Positions 8,726 to 18,243 of a stretch of 64,000 nt of DNA are shown in pieces. Made by a program: the position numbers and the translations under genes. The number at the start of each line of letters is the position of its first letter. Position 1 is the first letter of the stretch. The notes under the pieces were generated by a model that did no database searches, was not told where the DNA came from, and worked only from the letters and a program-made list of their open reading frames with translations. This stretch comes from Ignavibacteriota bacterium (GTDB lineage Bacteria > Bacteroidota > Ignavibacteria > UBA10030 > UBA6906). Location: the NCBI GenBank assembly GCA_016707525.1, contig JADJHP010000001.1, positions 248,001 through 312,000 on the forward strand, in the 5' to 3' direction.

Positions 8726-10801
8726 ATGAACCCCGATCGTATCCTGGTGACCGCCGCGTTGCCGTACGCGAACAACCCCCTGCATCTGGGGCATCTCGCC
8801 GGCGCGTACCTTCCTGCCGACCTCTACGTCCGGTTCCAGCGCATGAAAGGGCGCGATGTCCTGTTCATTTGTGGGTCGGATGAGCATGGCGTTGCGATCA
8901 CGATCACTGCCGATAAAGAGCACGTCCATCCGCAGACCGTCGTCGATCGTTACCACGCAATGAACAGCAAGGCGTTCGAGCGGTTCGGCATGAGCTTCGA
9001 CAACTATTCCCGGACCTCCATCCCTCTGCACCATCAGACCACGCAGGAGTTCTTCGCCGATTTCCATGCCCGCGGGATCCTGAAGGAGAAGAAGGAGAAA
9101 CAGTTCTACGATCCGGTCGCGAAGAAATTCCTGCCCGACCGCTACGTGGAAGGCATCTGTCCGGTGTGCGGTTCGCCCGATGCCCGCGGTGACCAGTGCG
9201 AGAAATGCGGATCGTATCTGAACCCCATGGAATTGAAGGAGCCGCGGAGCAAGCTTTCGGGCGGCACGCCCGAGGTGCGGGAGACCTCGCACTGGTATTT
9301 CCCCCTCGGGGATTTCCAGGTACGGCTCGAAGAGTACCTCAAGGACCGCAGCGCGCGTGAAGAATGGAAAGAGAACGTCCTGAACTATTGCCGGGGGTGG
9401 TTCAAGGATGGATTGAAGGACCGTGCCGTGACCCGCGACCTCGATTGGGGTGTGCGTGTCCCCGTCACCGGGTATGAACAGAAAGTGGTCTATGTCTGGT
9501 TCGATGCCGTGCTCGGGTACATCACCTCGACGCGAGAATGGGCGGCGGCGAAGGGTGCGCCGGACGACTGGAAGAAGTACTGGCTCTCGCCGGACACGAA
9601 GTACGTTGCATTCATCGGCAAGGACAACGTCGTGTTCCATTGCATCGTCTTCCCCGCGATGCTCATGGCATGGAATGACACGCACGCCGAGAAGTACGTC
9701 CTTCCCGCCAATGTCCCCGCGAACGAGTTCTTCAACTATGAAGGACAGAAGTTCTCGAAGAGCCGTGGATGGGGCATCAATGTGGACGAATTTCTTGACC
9801 GCTACCCGGCGGACCCGCTCCGCTATTATCTGACCATGACGCTGCCGGAATACCGGGATTCCGACTTCACCTGGAAAGAATTCCAGGCGAAGAACAACAA
9901 TGAACTGGCCGACATCTTCGGCAACTTCATCAACCGGACACTCGCGTTCGCCGTCCGGACGTTCAAGGGAAGTGTCCCGCCCCGCGGCGCACCGGATGCC
10001 CGTGACACCGAGATGCTTGCACTCGCAGCGCGGACACCGGAGGCCGTCGGAGTCCTGATGGACGGCTATCATTTCCGCGACGGTCTCGCTGAGGTGATGA
10101 ACCTCGCGCGCGCGGCGAACAAGTACTTCAACGACAGCGAGCCGTGGAAGACCGCCAAGAGCGATCCGGCCCGGTGTGCCACGACGATCAATGTCTGCAC
10201 GCAGGTGGCGCGGACCCTGGCCGTCCTGATGTGTCCGTTCACACCGGCGACGTCGGAACGGCTCTGGGGGATGCTGCAACTGGCCGGTACTGCCGCGTCG
10301 CAGAGCTGGGATACAGCCGGTGAACCCATGATCCCCGATGGCCATGTGCTTGGTACACCGGGAATTCTTGTCACAAAGATCGAGGATGAAGTGATCGCTG
10401 CTGAACTTGGCAAATTGGATCAACCTGCAGAACCGGCCGCTGCGCCTGCCGTTCCGGCACAAGAGCCGCCCAAGCCGACCATCACGTTCGATGACTTCAA
10501 GAAGGTGGATCTGCGGGTGGCAACGATCGTGGCCGCGGAACGCGTGACGAAGTCCGAGAAGCTCCTGAAACTGCAGGTGGAGATCGGGACCGAACAGCGC
10601 CAGATCGTGGCCGGTATCGCGCAGCACTACGCCCCCGAGGCGCTCGTCGGGAAGTCCATCATCGTCGTCTACAACCTTGCACCGGCGAAACTCATGGGAC
10701 AGGAGTCGCAGGGCATGCTCCTCGCAGCATCGGATGCAAGCGGCAAGCTCGCGTTTGTCACCCCGTCCGGCGACATTGCGAGCGGCGGGATCGTAAAATA
10801 G
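8726..10801 (+). CDS. metG: Methionyl-tRNA synthetase with C-terminal tRNA-binding domain
   Basis: Charges tRNA-Met with methionine. The 691-residue length fits the bacterial dimeric form. The HIGH-type motif is HLGH at 20-23, the KMSKS-type loop is KFSKS at 342-346, and one zinc knuckle is made by C145/C148 and C158/C161 (CPVCG, CEKCG). A proline/alanine-rich linker near 570 leads to a C-terminal EMAP/CsaA-type tRNA-binding domain (ITFDDFKKVDLRVATIV...). Strand order places it between holB and the TatD fusion, a common arrangement in which metG and tatD are adjacent. Confidence 0.97.
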   Translation: MNPDRILVTAALPYANNPLHLGHLAGAYLPADLYVRFQRMKGRDVLFICGSDEHGVAITITADKEHVHPQTVVDRYHAMNSKAFERFGMSFDNYSRTSIPLHHQTTQEFFADFHARGILKEKKEKQFYDPVAKKFLPDRYVEGICPVCGSPDARGDQCEKCGSYLNPMELKEPRSKLSGGTPEVRETSHWYFPLGDFQVRLEEYLKDRSAREEWKENVLNYCRGWFKDGLKDRAVTRDLDWGVRVPVTGYEQKVVYVWFDAVLGYITSTREWAAAKGAPDDWKKYWLSPDTKYVAFIGKDNVVFHCIVFPAMLMAWNDTHAEKYVLPANVPANEFFNYEGQKFSKSRGWGINVDEFLDRYPADPLRYYLTMTLPEYRDSDFTWKEFQAKNNNELADIFGNFINRTLAFAVRTFKGSVPPRGAPDARDTEMLALAARTPEAVGVLMDGYHFRDGLAEVMNLARAANKYFNDSEPWKTAKSDPARCATTINVCTQVARTLAVLMCPFTPATSERLWGMLQLAGTAASQSWDTAGEPMIPDGHVLGTPGILVTKIEDEVIAAELGKLDQPAEPAAAPAVPAQEPPKPTITFDDFKKVDLRVATIVAAERVTKSEKLLKLQVEIGTEQRQIVAGIAQHYAPEALVGKSIIVVYNLAPAKLMGQESQGMLLAASDASGKLAFVTPSGDIASGGIVK

Positions 10802-10812
10802 GCCGGAGCACT

Positions 10813-12222
10813 ATGACGTTCATTGACACCCACGCGCATCTCACGGCGCGGGAATTCGATGCTGACCGCGATGAGGTCATTGCCCGCGCGGCCGATGCCG
10901 GGGTCCGCTTCATCATCAATCCCGGCACCAATCTCGATGACAGCCGTCGTGCTGTAGAACTCGCAGACCGGCATCCGATGGTCTATGCAGCCGTCGGGTA
11001 CCATCCTCATGATGCCCGGCTCGCCGATGATGCCGGCCTGGCGGAGATCGAAGCCCTCAGCAAGCACCCCCGCGTTGTCGCGATAGGGGAGATCGGGCTG
11101 GATTTCCACTACGATCTGTCGCCCCGCGATGCCCAGGAACGTGTCTTCGCGGAACAGCTTGCCATTGCCCAACGCCGGGATCTTCCCGTCATCATCCACA
11201 CGCGCGAATCACTCGAGCAGACGATCGCCATGCTCTCGGCGAGCATTGAGGCATGTCCCGCCTGGCGGGAGAGCAAACGACCCCGGGGCGCGCGCAACCC
11301 CGGGCCGCGTGGTGTCTTTCACTGCTATCCCGGGGACGTGGCGATCGCATGGAAGCTCGTCGGGATGGGATTCATGGTGTCGCTGCCGGGGATCGTAACG
11401 TTCAAGAAACCCGGGAATGCCGTGGATGTAGCCGCGGCGATCTCGATCGAGCATCAGCTTCTGGAGACCGATAGCCCGTATCTTGCACCGGTCCCTCACC
11501 GGGGCACCCGCAACGAGCCCATGCACATCCCCGTGATCGCTCAGCGCATCGCGGACGTTCAGCATCTGTCTGTCGAGGATGTCGCGCGGTCGACGAATGT
11601 CGCCGCCTATCAATTGTTCGGCATCGGCGAGAAGCCGATGCCCCGCTTCACCTACCCGCTCAAGCGATCGCTCTATATCAACCTCACGAACCGGTGTGAC
11701 GCCGACTGCATTTTTTGCGACCGCAAGGGCGAAGCGATGGTGAAGGGGCACAACCTGAAGATCACGCGTGAACCTGAAGCGGAAGAGGTGATCGCCGAGA
11801 TCGGTGACCCGCTCCGGTACGAAGAAGTGGTCTTCTGTGGTTATGGTGAGCCCACCATCCGGCTCGAAGCCTTGAAGCAGGTCGCCCGGTTCGTGAAGGA
11901 CCGTGGCGGCCGCACGCGGCTGAATACGGACGGGCACGGGAATATCATCAACAAGCGCAACATCGTGCCGGAGCTTGCGGGACTCGTGGATTCCGTCTCC
12001 ATCAGCCTGAATTCAACCGATCCACAGCAATATGGCGCCCTCATGCGCATCGATGGGCCGAAAAACTTCGCGGCGATGGTCGAGTTCGCGAAAGATGCTG
12101 TCCGGTTCCTGCCACGCGTTGTCCTCACCATCGTGGACCTCGATGACGTGGATGAGGAGAAGGCGCGGACGTTCGTCGAGAAGGAGGTCGGGGCGATCTT
12201 CGCGAAGCGGCCCTTCTTCTGA
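10813..12222 (+). CDS. TatD-family metallo-hydrolase fused to a TatD-linked radical SAM domain
   Basis: Residues 1-275 form a TatD-type TIM-barrel nuclease, with metal ligands H7 and H9 (DTHAH), E93 (GEIGLDFH), H129 (IIHTRE), H170 (FHCY) and D220 (LLETDSPYL). Residues 283-469 form a radical SAM domain that starts YPLKRSLYINLTNRCDADC and has the cluster motif CxxxCxxC at C295, C299 and C302. It continues with the glycine-rich VVFCGYGEPT. Separate and fused forms of this TatD-associated radical SAM family are known, but its reaction is not. The domains are in one frame with no internal stop. The end overlaps the GT9 gene as TGATG. Confidence 0.9.
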   Translation: MTFIDTHAHLTAREFDADRDEVIARAADAGVRFIINPGTNLDDSRRAVELADRHPMVYAAVGYHPHDARLADDAGLAEIEALSKHPRVVAIGEIGLDFHYDLSPRDAQERVFAEQLAIAQRRDLPVIIHTRESLEQTIAMLSASIEACPAWRESKRPRGARNPGPRGVFHCYPGDVAIAWKLVGMGFMVSLPGIVTFKKPGNAVDVAAAISIEHQLLETDSPYLAPVPHRGTRNEPMHIPVIAQRIADVQHLSVEDVARSTNVAAYQLFGIGEKPMPRFTYPLKRSLYINLTNRCDADCIFCDRKGEAMVKGHNLKITREPEAEEVIAEIGDPLRYEEVVFCGYGEPTIRLEALKQVARFVKDRGGRTRLNTDGHGNIINKRNIVPELAGLVDSVSISLNSTDPQQYGALMRIDGPKNFAAMVEFAKDAVRFLPRVVLTIVDLDDVDEEKARTFVEKEVGAIFAKRPFF

Positions 12223-13343
12223 TGGAACTCAGGAACATCCTTGTTCTCGCCGAGGGTCAGCTCGGCGACCTCCTGCTTCTCACTCCTGCCATGCGCTCGC
12301 TGCGCGCGGGGCACCCCCGGGCCACCATCACCGTCATCATCTATCAGCGCCGGCTGCCACCGGGGCATCCCGGTTCTCCCGTGTTGTTTCCATCAGAGGG
12401 AATGGGGACTGCCGCTGTCATGTCCCGGCTTCCGGGCGTCGACCGGGTCTTTGAAGTGGACCGTGCGCAGCTCCGCACACTCTCGCCTCTCCGCCGCCTG
12501 AGGGAGGAGGTCCGCATTGCGAGATCGATCCATGCGGATCACTATGATGGCGTGTTCTGCACGTTCCCCGAAGACCGGTTCTCCGTGCTCGCGTATCTTT
12601 CAGGAGCCCGCGTACGCGCGGGGGAAGAGGGGAGAGGCGCTTCGCGGTTGCTCAATGTAACGCCCGCGGTGACACGCGGCTCCGCCGGTGTCCTTCGCTA
12701 CTACTGCACCATCGCGGAAGCCATGGGCGGCCGTGCGGGATCGTACACAACAGAGTTCGGGCCTTCGGCGGAAGGGTTGCGGGAGGTGGAAGCATGGCTC
12801 CTCCGGGAAGGACTTGCCGGGAAGCGCTATGTCGCGATCCATCCCGGTGCGACCGGCGAGTACAAGCAATGGCCACCGGATCGTTTCGCCGGACTGGTGG
12901 GGCGTCTTCAACGGGCGGACATCCCCGTCGCGCTCTGTGCGGGAAGGGGAGATGAAGAGATACTCCGGGGCATAGCCGGATCGCTCGGGTCACGCGTGCC
13001 GGTGCTGGAACCGGGTTCCGATATTTCCGTGCTTGCGGGATTCCTCATGCGTGCGGGGGTCTGCCTCACGAATGACTCCGGTCCCCGTCATCTGGCGGTC
13101 GCGGTGGGTGCACCAACCATTGCGCTGTTCCGGCGCCATCACGGCAAAGAGTGGGCGGTGTATGAGGAAACAGACCGTTGCAGGACGCTCACCGGAGCGG
13201 ATGAGTGCCGGTTGTGTGAACCCGGGGTGTGTCAGGACCGGGTGCCGGAGGGCACCCGGTTCGGATCCGCATGCATGCGGCAGATAGGGGAAGAAGAAGT
13301 GTTCGCTGCTGTGAAGTCGATGCTTGCCGCTACTTCGCCTTGA
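12222..13343 (+). CDS. Glycosyltransferase family 9 (heptosyltransferase-like)
   Basis: Probable transferase of lipopolysaccharide-core or related surface sugars. The 373-residue protein begins NILVLAEGQLGDLLLLTPAM, the GT9 start (normally GxxGDxxxxTP). The C-terminal donor domain has YVAIHPGATGEYKQWP and then LTNDSGPRHLAVAVGAPTIALF, the family's donor-binding pattern. A cysteine-rich tail (CRLCEPGVC) is unusual but seen in some members. The start codon overlaps the preceding stop (TGATG). The 3' end overlaps the convergent DUF4835 gene by 14 bases. Confidence 0.85.
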   Translation: MELRNILVLAEGQLGDLLLLTPAMRSLRAGHPRATITVIIYQRRLPPGHPGSPVLFPSEGMGTAAVMSRLPGVDRVFEVDRAQLRTLSPLRRLREEVRIARSIHADHYDGVFCTFPEDRFSVLAYLSGARVRAGEEGRGASRLLNVTPAVTRGSAGVLRYYCTIAEAMGGRAGSYTTEFGPSAEGLREVEAWLLREGLAGKRYVAIHPGATGEYKQWPPDRFAGLVGRLQRADIPVALCAGRGDEEILRGIAGSLGSRVPVLEPGSDISVLAGFLMRAGVCLTNDSGPRHLAVAVGAPTIALFRRHHGKEWAVYEETDRCRTLTGADECRLCEPGVCQDRVPEGTRFGSACMRQIGEEEVFAAVKSMLAATSP

Positions 13344-14229
13344 ACTCGTCGTACGTCGACTGGTGGTACGGGTCGACGCGTGAGAGGGTCATATAGATGG
13401 TCCGGTCGGGGTATTCCCGCATCACCTCTGCGAGTTCCATATACTTCGTATCGAAGAAGGTCTTGAACGCCAGGTTCCGCGGGTCCAGGGTCTTGCGCGC
13501 CACCCCGATCTTCTCGATCGCGCGAGCGATGTTCGCCAATCCCCTCTGCTTGTTCGCCGAGATCGAATCCAACCCCATGAAATGATACTGGTATGATGCC
13601 TCCCGGATCGGCCCGACGGTCGGGTTCAGCAGGTCGGTGACGAGCTGCGAGCGGCTATAGCCCGTGGTGGCCTGTTGCCATCCTTTCTGCGCACTCGTGC
13701 GCCCCAGGCTTGCGATGTCCGAAGCCTTCTGGAACCACGGGGTCCCTCCCATCGGGTCGTAGGTGTCATAGTCGTATCCCAGCGCGAGGTACACGTAGAA
13801 ATCGAGGAAACTCGCCAGATCCGAGAAGCTGTTCGGGGCGTGATTGATCGGGCGGTCCTTGATGTACGAGAATTCCCATGCTTCATCGAAGATCCGCATC
13901 ACCGCAGTGTTCTTGTTGGCCCCGTAGATCATCCGCTGGCTTCCGATGAACACCTGCGCCATGTACTTGTTGTCACCCGAGGCATTCTGGATGAAGACGT
14001 CGAATGAGAGCTTGATCTTCTCCTCGAGCTGCTCCGGACCCCACTGGTAGTTGTTCAGGTAGGAGCGGATGTCCTCTTCAAAATTGATCAGCAGGTCTTT
14101 GTGCGACGCGCCCACGGATTCATAGTTCACCTTGACGGTGCATTCGAGCTGCTGAGCCGGTGCCGGGGTGCACAGGGCTAGCAGGGCGAGGATCGCTGAG
14201 AGAAAACGAAGCGTGCTCTTGACGGGCAT
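13330..14229 (-). CDS. DUF4835 (PorD-like) secreted protein
   Basis: A 299-residue exported protein with a cleavable signal peptide (about 1-25, ending APAQQ). The mature start QLECTVKVNYESV and the middle LDFYVYLALGYDYDTYDPMGG match DUF4835, a family of Bacteroidota and relatives. Some annotations call it PorD, because it is linked to type IX secretion. No other secretion gene is next to it except a PorV/PorQ-like barrel transcribed divergently, so a type IX role is only a possibility. The ATG has an AGGAGAG site eight bases upstream. Confidence 0.8.
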   Translation of the reverse strand: MPVKSTLRFLSAILALLALCTPAPAQQLECTVKVNYESVGASHKDLLINFEEDIRSYLNNYQWGPEQLEEKIKLSFDVFIQNASGDNKYMAQVFIGSQRMIYGANKNTAVMRIFDEAWEFSYIKDRPINHAPNSFSDLASFLDFYVYLALGYDYDTYDPMGGTPWFQKASDIASLGRTSAQKGWQQATTGYSRSQLVTDLLNPTVGPIREASYQYHFMGLDSISANKQRGLANIARAIEKIGVARKTLDPRNLAFKTFFDTKYMELAEVMREYPDRTIYMTLSRVDPYHQSTYDEFKAK

Positions 14230-14341
14230 GTGCTCTCCTGGAAGATCTTGGGGTGTGAAAGAATATACATTTTTTGCAGCCGGTGTTCAATGCCCTCCGT
14301 AAAGTGCTGCGCTGACGGGTAGTGAGAACGGAGGGAGAGAG

Positions 14342-15163
14342 ATGAAGACCCTGAAAGCCGTTGTCCTGGTGGCGCTGCTGTGCCCGTCCCGCGGGTTCAC
14401 CGCATTTGAATCCCTGGTTCCCGGGGCACGGGCGGCGGCACTGGGAGGCTCAGCGCTCGCCGTGGAGGGGGGCCTTGTCGCCGGGGCGATCACCCCGGCG
14501 GGGCTCCGGGGGCTCCGCGGATTGGCAATAGCTGCGTGGACCGTGCCATCACTCTTCGGGATCGAGGGGCTCAGCAGGATGGGCTTCTCTGTCGGTCTCC
14601 CCATCGCCTCAGTACCCGTTGCCCTCTCTGTGTCCACCCTGAGGCTCCGGGGGTACAAAGAAACCTCTCTTTCCCTGGCTGCGGCGATCTCCGGAGGCGG
14701 CGCATGGGCGGCTGGCCTCCGCCTCCGGGTCGAGATGCTCGGTATCGAGGGGTACGGTCAGACGTCGGTGCCTGCTCTTGATGCCGGTGTCTCCTGTGCG
14801 ATCGCACCGGGGTATTCGATCGCACTCTTGCTTACCAATGCGTCCGCCGCGCGCATCGGTGCCGCTGGAGAACCACTGCCCCTGTCCCTGGCCGTCGGCT
14901 GTGCGTATGCACCCGGGGGGACGGGGGCGACTCTGTATGCACGATGCTCCAAAGAGCTCCTGTCGCCCCTGGAATGGAATCTCGGCGCCGAATACGTCGT
15001 CGTTCCTGAACTCACTCTTCGCCTTGGCATGTCTACAGAACCTTCGCTTGTCTGTGGTGGGGTCGGTATCTATCTCGCTCCCGTTGCGGTCGAGTATGGC
15101 CTGACCCATCACCGGCAACTCGGGGAAACACACTATCTGTCCGTGAGCATCGACCTTGAGTGA
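14342..15163 (+). CDS. PorV/PorQ-like outer-membrane beta-barrel protein
   Basis: A 273-residue protein with an N-terminal signal peptide (about 1-19). The family-typical start FESLVPGARAAALGGSALAV is followed by alternating amphipathic strands to the C-terminus (LSVSIDL). This resembles the PorV/PorQ/UPF0164 group of FadL-related barrels. The ATG follows GGAGGGAGAGAG directly. The stop overlaps the TTG of the next gene, so the two are likely coupled and may work together in the envelope. The exact substrate is unknown. Confidence 0.65.
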   Translation: MKTLKAVVLVALLCPSRGFTAFESLVPGARAAALGGSALAVEGGLVAGAITPAGLRGLRGLAIAAWTVPSLFGIEGLSRMGFSVGLPIASVPVALSVSTLRLRGYKETSLSLAAAISGGGAWAAGLRLRVEMLGIEGYGQTSVPALDAGVSCAIAPGYSIALLLTNASAARIGAAGEPLPLSLAVGCAYAPGGTGATLYARCSKELLSPLEWNLGAEYVVVPELTLRLGMSTEPSLVCGGVGIYLAPVAVEYGLTHHRQLGETHYLSVSIDLE

Positions 15164-17153
15164 GAGGCGTTGGCTTCCGCTCTTTCTGCTCGCCCCCGTG
15201 CTCCTGCTCCCGATGTCCGCATCGCCACGCGAAGCCGACACGCTCCGATCCGAGAGTACGTTGCATCCGCTCGAGATCTTTCGCTTAACGGAACTCTCAG
15301 AGGATGAGGCAACCATGGAAGCCTATCATGAACGCCTCCTGTGGATGCTGGAACACCCTCTTGATCTGAATACCGCGGATGAGTCTGCACTTGCCGGACT
15401 TCCCGGCATGTCTCCGGACGATGCGCGGCTCGTGATCCGCTGGCGGAGCAGGGGCGGCCGATTCAACGATGTGGAGCAGCTGCGACGGCGTGGAGTGGAT
15501 GGGGTGAGGCTGTACCACGTGTTGGCGCCATTTGTCACGGTCTCCACGTCCACGGCGACCCACGCCCGGCTCCGGTCACGGTTCCTCTGGAAATTACCGG
15601 GACAGGTTCCGGGAGGATCCGCGGAAATGCAGCGGGCCGGTGCCCGCGAATACCATCGGTTGATGCTCCGGCGTGGTGATGGCGCGAGCGGAGAGATGAC
15701 CGTTCTGCGGGAGCCGGGGCAGACGTACACAGAGGCATTCGTCACGGGGAGTGTCGGCTTCGTTTGGCCTGGCGGATCCATCGAGCGCCTGGTGGCCGGC
15801 GATCTGTCTGTGGGATGCGGGCAGGGCCTTGTCTTCGGCAGAGCGGGAACGGGAATGTCTGATGGGCCCCGCGGGTGGGGATGGTCAGGGCCGCTTCAGC
15901 TCGATGCGTTTCATGGGACCTCCGGGACGCGTGTCATTCGAGGGGTGGGAGCAACGATGCGGCTGAGATCCACGGCAGGGGTCGTCTCTTTCGGCGGAGT
16001 TGCCGGACGAACTCCGTTCGTTGCGTCGCTTGATCAGGATGGGAATATCACCTCGCTCGCTCTCCGGCGGGATCCAGGTCAGGCACCGGATGCCGCACAC
16101 CCGGTCGTGTACGAATGGTCGGCGGGTGGACACGTTGCGTGGGTCCCACCGGTGGGGCCGGCGGCGGGGGTGTCGGTCCTGTGGAGCCGCATGTCCCGGC
16201 CGTTCAGCGGTGATGTTCGTTTCGGCGATGTGCAAGCGGCGCAGATCGTTGGGGCGGATCTTTCCATGATCACCGGCCGCGCGAGCATCGCTGCCGAGGG
16301 AGCATGGATGAGGGAAGGATACGCCCTCTCCGGCCGCCTGGGCCTCACGCTGGATCCTCAGACTGTCCTCTCCGTCGCTGCGTGGTACGCGTCACCGGGA
16401 TATCGGAACAGAAAGGGCGGTCAAGGCATGACGGGCGCCGAGATGGTCAACGATGCCGGGGTTGCGATCCGGTGGGAATGTGCACCCGTATCCGGCATGT
16501 TGTGTACGGGGGCCGTGATCCGCCACGGGAAGCTGTGGAGGACCTCCTTCGATCATCTGCCGCCGGAAGGGAATGAGATCTCGTTACGGATCACGCAGCG
16601 GGTCTCGCGCCCCCTGACGATCTCCGTTGCACTGAGGTCGTCCACCACCGAATCGTGGGAACGGTGGGATGGACCGGCCCGGTTGCCTTGCAGCGGTTCG
16701 CTCCCCTCCATACGCCGATCATTTCTCCTTTCGCTCGATCATTCTGTGACCCCTGCGGTCCGTTTCCAGGTGCGGATAGGGCATGTCCATTCGTCTGCTG
16801 CCGATCCGGGGAGTGGGGAGGAGGGGGGATGGGTGATGGGCAACGATCTTCACGTGGTGTTCACGCCGGGGACGGCGATCGACGTGCGGTGGGAGAACTT
16901 CACAACAGATTCCTATGCCTCCCGGGTCTACCTGATCGAGCGGGATGTTGATGGCGTGTATTCGGCGCCTCCGGTGTACGGGACAGGCATCCGCTGGTAC
17001 GCACTATTCCGAACAGGGATCATGCACGGGCTCAACCTCTCGGTGCGCTATGCCGTGACACTGCGCGATGTCCGCCTCCGTCTTCGCGCGGATGGGTCGA
17101 TGCTGACATTCCAGTGTGATGCCGATCCTGCCTCATTTGTGCCTTCCTTTTGA
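15156..17153 (+). CDS. Helix-hairpin-helix envelope protein of unknown function
   Basis: A 665-residue protein with a signal peptide (LFLLAPVLLLPMSA) and one ComEA-type helix-hairpin-helix module (about 68-118: LDLNTADESALAGLPGMSPD, then GRFNDVEQL). A long C-terminal part of alternating polar and hydrophobic residues looks like a beta-barrel. Such exported HHH-plus-barrel proteins recur in Bacteroidota and their job is unknown. The only start in frame is a TTG at 15156, which overlaps the previous stop, with no separate ribosome binding site. Coupled translation is the likely explanation. Confidence 0.7.
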   Translation: MSERRWLPLFLLAPVLLLPMSASPREADTLRSESTLHPLEIFRLTELSEDEATMEAYHERLLWMLEHPLDLNTADESALAGLPGMSPDDARLVIRWRSRGGRFNDVEQLRRRGVDGVRLYHVLAPFVTVSTSTATHARLRSRFLWKLPGQVPGGSAEMQRAGAREYHRLMLRRGDGASGEMTVLREPGQTYTEAFVTGSVGFVWPGGSIERLVAGDLSVGCGQGLVFGRAGTGMSDGPRGWGWSGPLQLDAFHGTSGTRVIRGVGATMRLRSTAGVVSFGGVAGRTPFVASLDQDGNITSLALRRDPGQAPDAAHPVVYEWSAGGHVAWVPPVGPAAGVSVLWSRMSRPFSGDVRFGDVQAAQIVGADLSMITGRASIAAEGAWMREGYALSGRLGLTLDPQTVLSVAAWYASPGYRNRKGGQGMTGAEMVNDAGVAIRWECAPVSGMLCTGAVIRHGKLWRTSFDHLPPEGNEISLRITQRVSRPLTISVALRSSTTESWERWDGPARLPCSGSLPSIRRSFLLSLDHSVTPAVRFQVRIGHVHSSAADPGSGEEGGWVMGNDLHVVFTPGTAIDVRWENFTTDSYASRVYLIERDVDGVYSAPPVYGTGIRWYALFRTGIMHGLNLSVRYAVTLRDVRLRLRADGSMLTFQCDADPASFVPSF

Positions 17154-17234
17154 CCATCGCGGGGTCCGCTGCCCGTCCCCGGGTTGATATTTGTCCATCG
17201 TTTTTCTTCATTATAAAGATAGCATCACTATGAA

Positions 17235-18215
17235 ATGGAAGAGACACCCATGCCCACAACTGATGTGACCGTCGGCGTTGATATCGGCGGCACCAATACG
17301 GTGTTCGGATTCGTTGAACGCAATGGAACGTGCCTTGCGGAATCGTCCATCGAGACCAGAGCACAGGATCCGCCCGAGCAGCTCATTGAACGTCTGCATA
17401 CAGCGATCACCAGGATGCATACGAGCATCCCTCTGCAACCGGTGATACGCGGGATCGGGATCGGAGCCCCGAATGCGAACTACTACCGTGGGACGGTAGA
17501 GTATCCGCCCAACCTCAATTGGAAGGGTGTCGTCGATGTGGTCGGGCTTGTCCGGAAGTACTTTGACGTACCGGTGGCCATCACGAATGACGCGAATGCC
17601 GCCGCCCTCGGTGAAGGCATGTTCGGCGCAGCCAGGGGTATGAAGGACTACATCGTCATCACGCTGGGCACGGGGGTCGGGAGCGGGCTCGTCGCGAACG
17701 GACAGCTCATCTATGGTGCGGATGGCTTCGCCGGCGAGCTCGGGCACACGATCGTCGATCCTGCGGGGCGTTGGTGTGGCTGTGGGCGCCGCGGGTGCCT
17801 GGAGGCCTATGCGTCCGCGGGGGGCATTTGTCGCACGGCATTTGAACTCCTTGCGGAGAGCCGCGACGACAGCCCGCTGCGGCACATTGCCTTCGATGAG
17901 CTGACCGCAAAGAAGCTGGCGGATGCTGCGCTGAAAGGCGACAAGGTGGCACGCGCCGCATTCGACCGTACTGCCCGCATCCTCGGCATGAAGCTTGCGG
18001 ACGCCGTGACGCATACGAGTCCGGAAGCGATCATCCTGTTCGGTGGGCTGGCGAATGCAGGGGACCTGATCATCGGGCCGACAAAGATGTACATGGAAGA
18101 GTTCATGCTGAACATCTTCCGGAACAAGGTGAAGATCCTTCCGTCCGGACTGACGGAGGGGAACACGGCAGTCCTCGGCGCAAGTGCGTTGATCTGGAAA
18201 GAGCTGGAGCGCTGA
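17235..18215 (+). CDS. ROK-family sugar kinase (glucokinase-like)
   Basis: Phosphorylates a hexose, probably glucose, with ATP. The 326-residue protein has the ATP-binding DIGGTN at 16-21, NDANAAALGE with the catalytic aspartate, TLGTGVGSGLV, the sugar-binding GELGHTIVD and the ROK zinc motif CGCGRRGCLE. Start candidates are the ATGs at 17235 and 17250. Both are in frame, neither has a strong ribosome binding site, and only a few N-terminal residues depend on the choice. mnmA follows after 28 bases. Confidence 0.88.
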   Translation: MEETPMPTTDVTVGVDIGGTNTVFGFVERNGTCLAESSIETRAQDPPEQLIERLHTAITRMHTSIPLQPVIRGIGIGAPNANYYRGTVEYPPNLNWKGVVDVVGLVRKYFDVPVAITNDANAAALGEGMFGAARGMKDYIVITLGTGVGSGLVANGQLIYGADGFAGELGHTIVDPAGRWCGCGRRGCLEAYASAGGICRTAFELLAESRDDSPLRHIAFDELTAKKLADAALKGDKVARAAFDRTARILGMKLADAVTHTSPEAIILFGGLANAGDLIIGPTKMYMEEFMLNIFRNKVKILPSGLTEGNTAVLGASALIWKELER

Positions 18216-18243
18216 CGGTGTGCAGGAAGGGCAGGAGGGAGAG

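Noticed and set aside
8663..10627. Minus-strand ORF of 654 codons
   Set aside because: Exact shadow of metG, which carries the full set of synthetase motifs on the plus strand.
13330..15163. A type IX secretion locus
   Set aside because: Only a PorD-like and a PorV/PorQ-like protein are present; PorK, L, M, N, SprA and C-terminal sorting domains are not seen.
17184..17217. Promoter TTGATA ... TATAAA before the ROK kinase
   Set aside because: The spacer is about 22 bases, too long for a sigma-70-type promoter, and other pairings are also poor.
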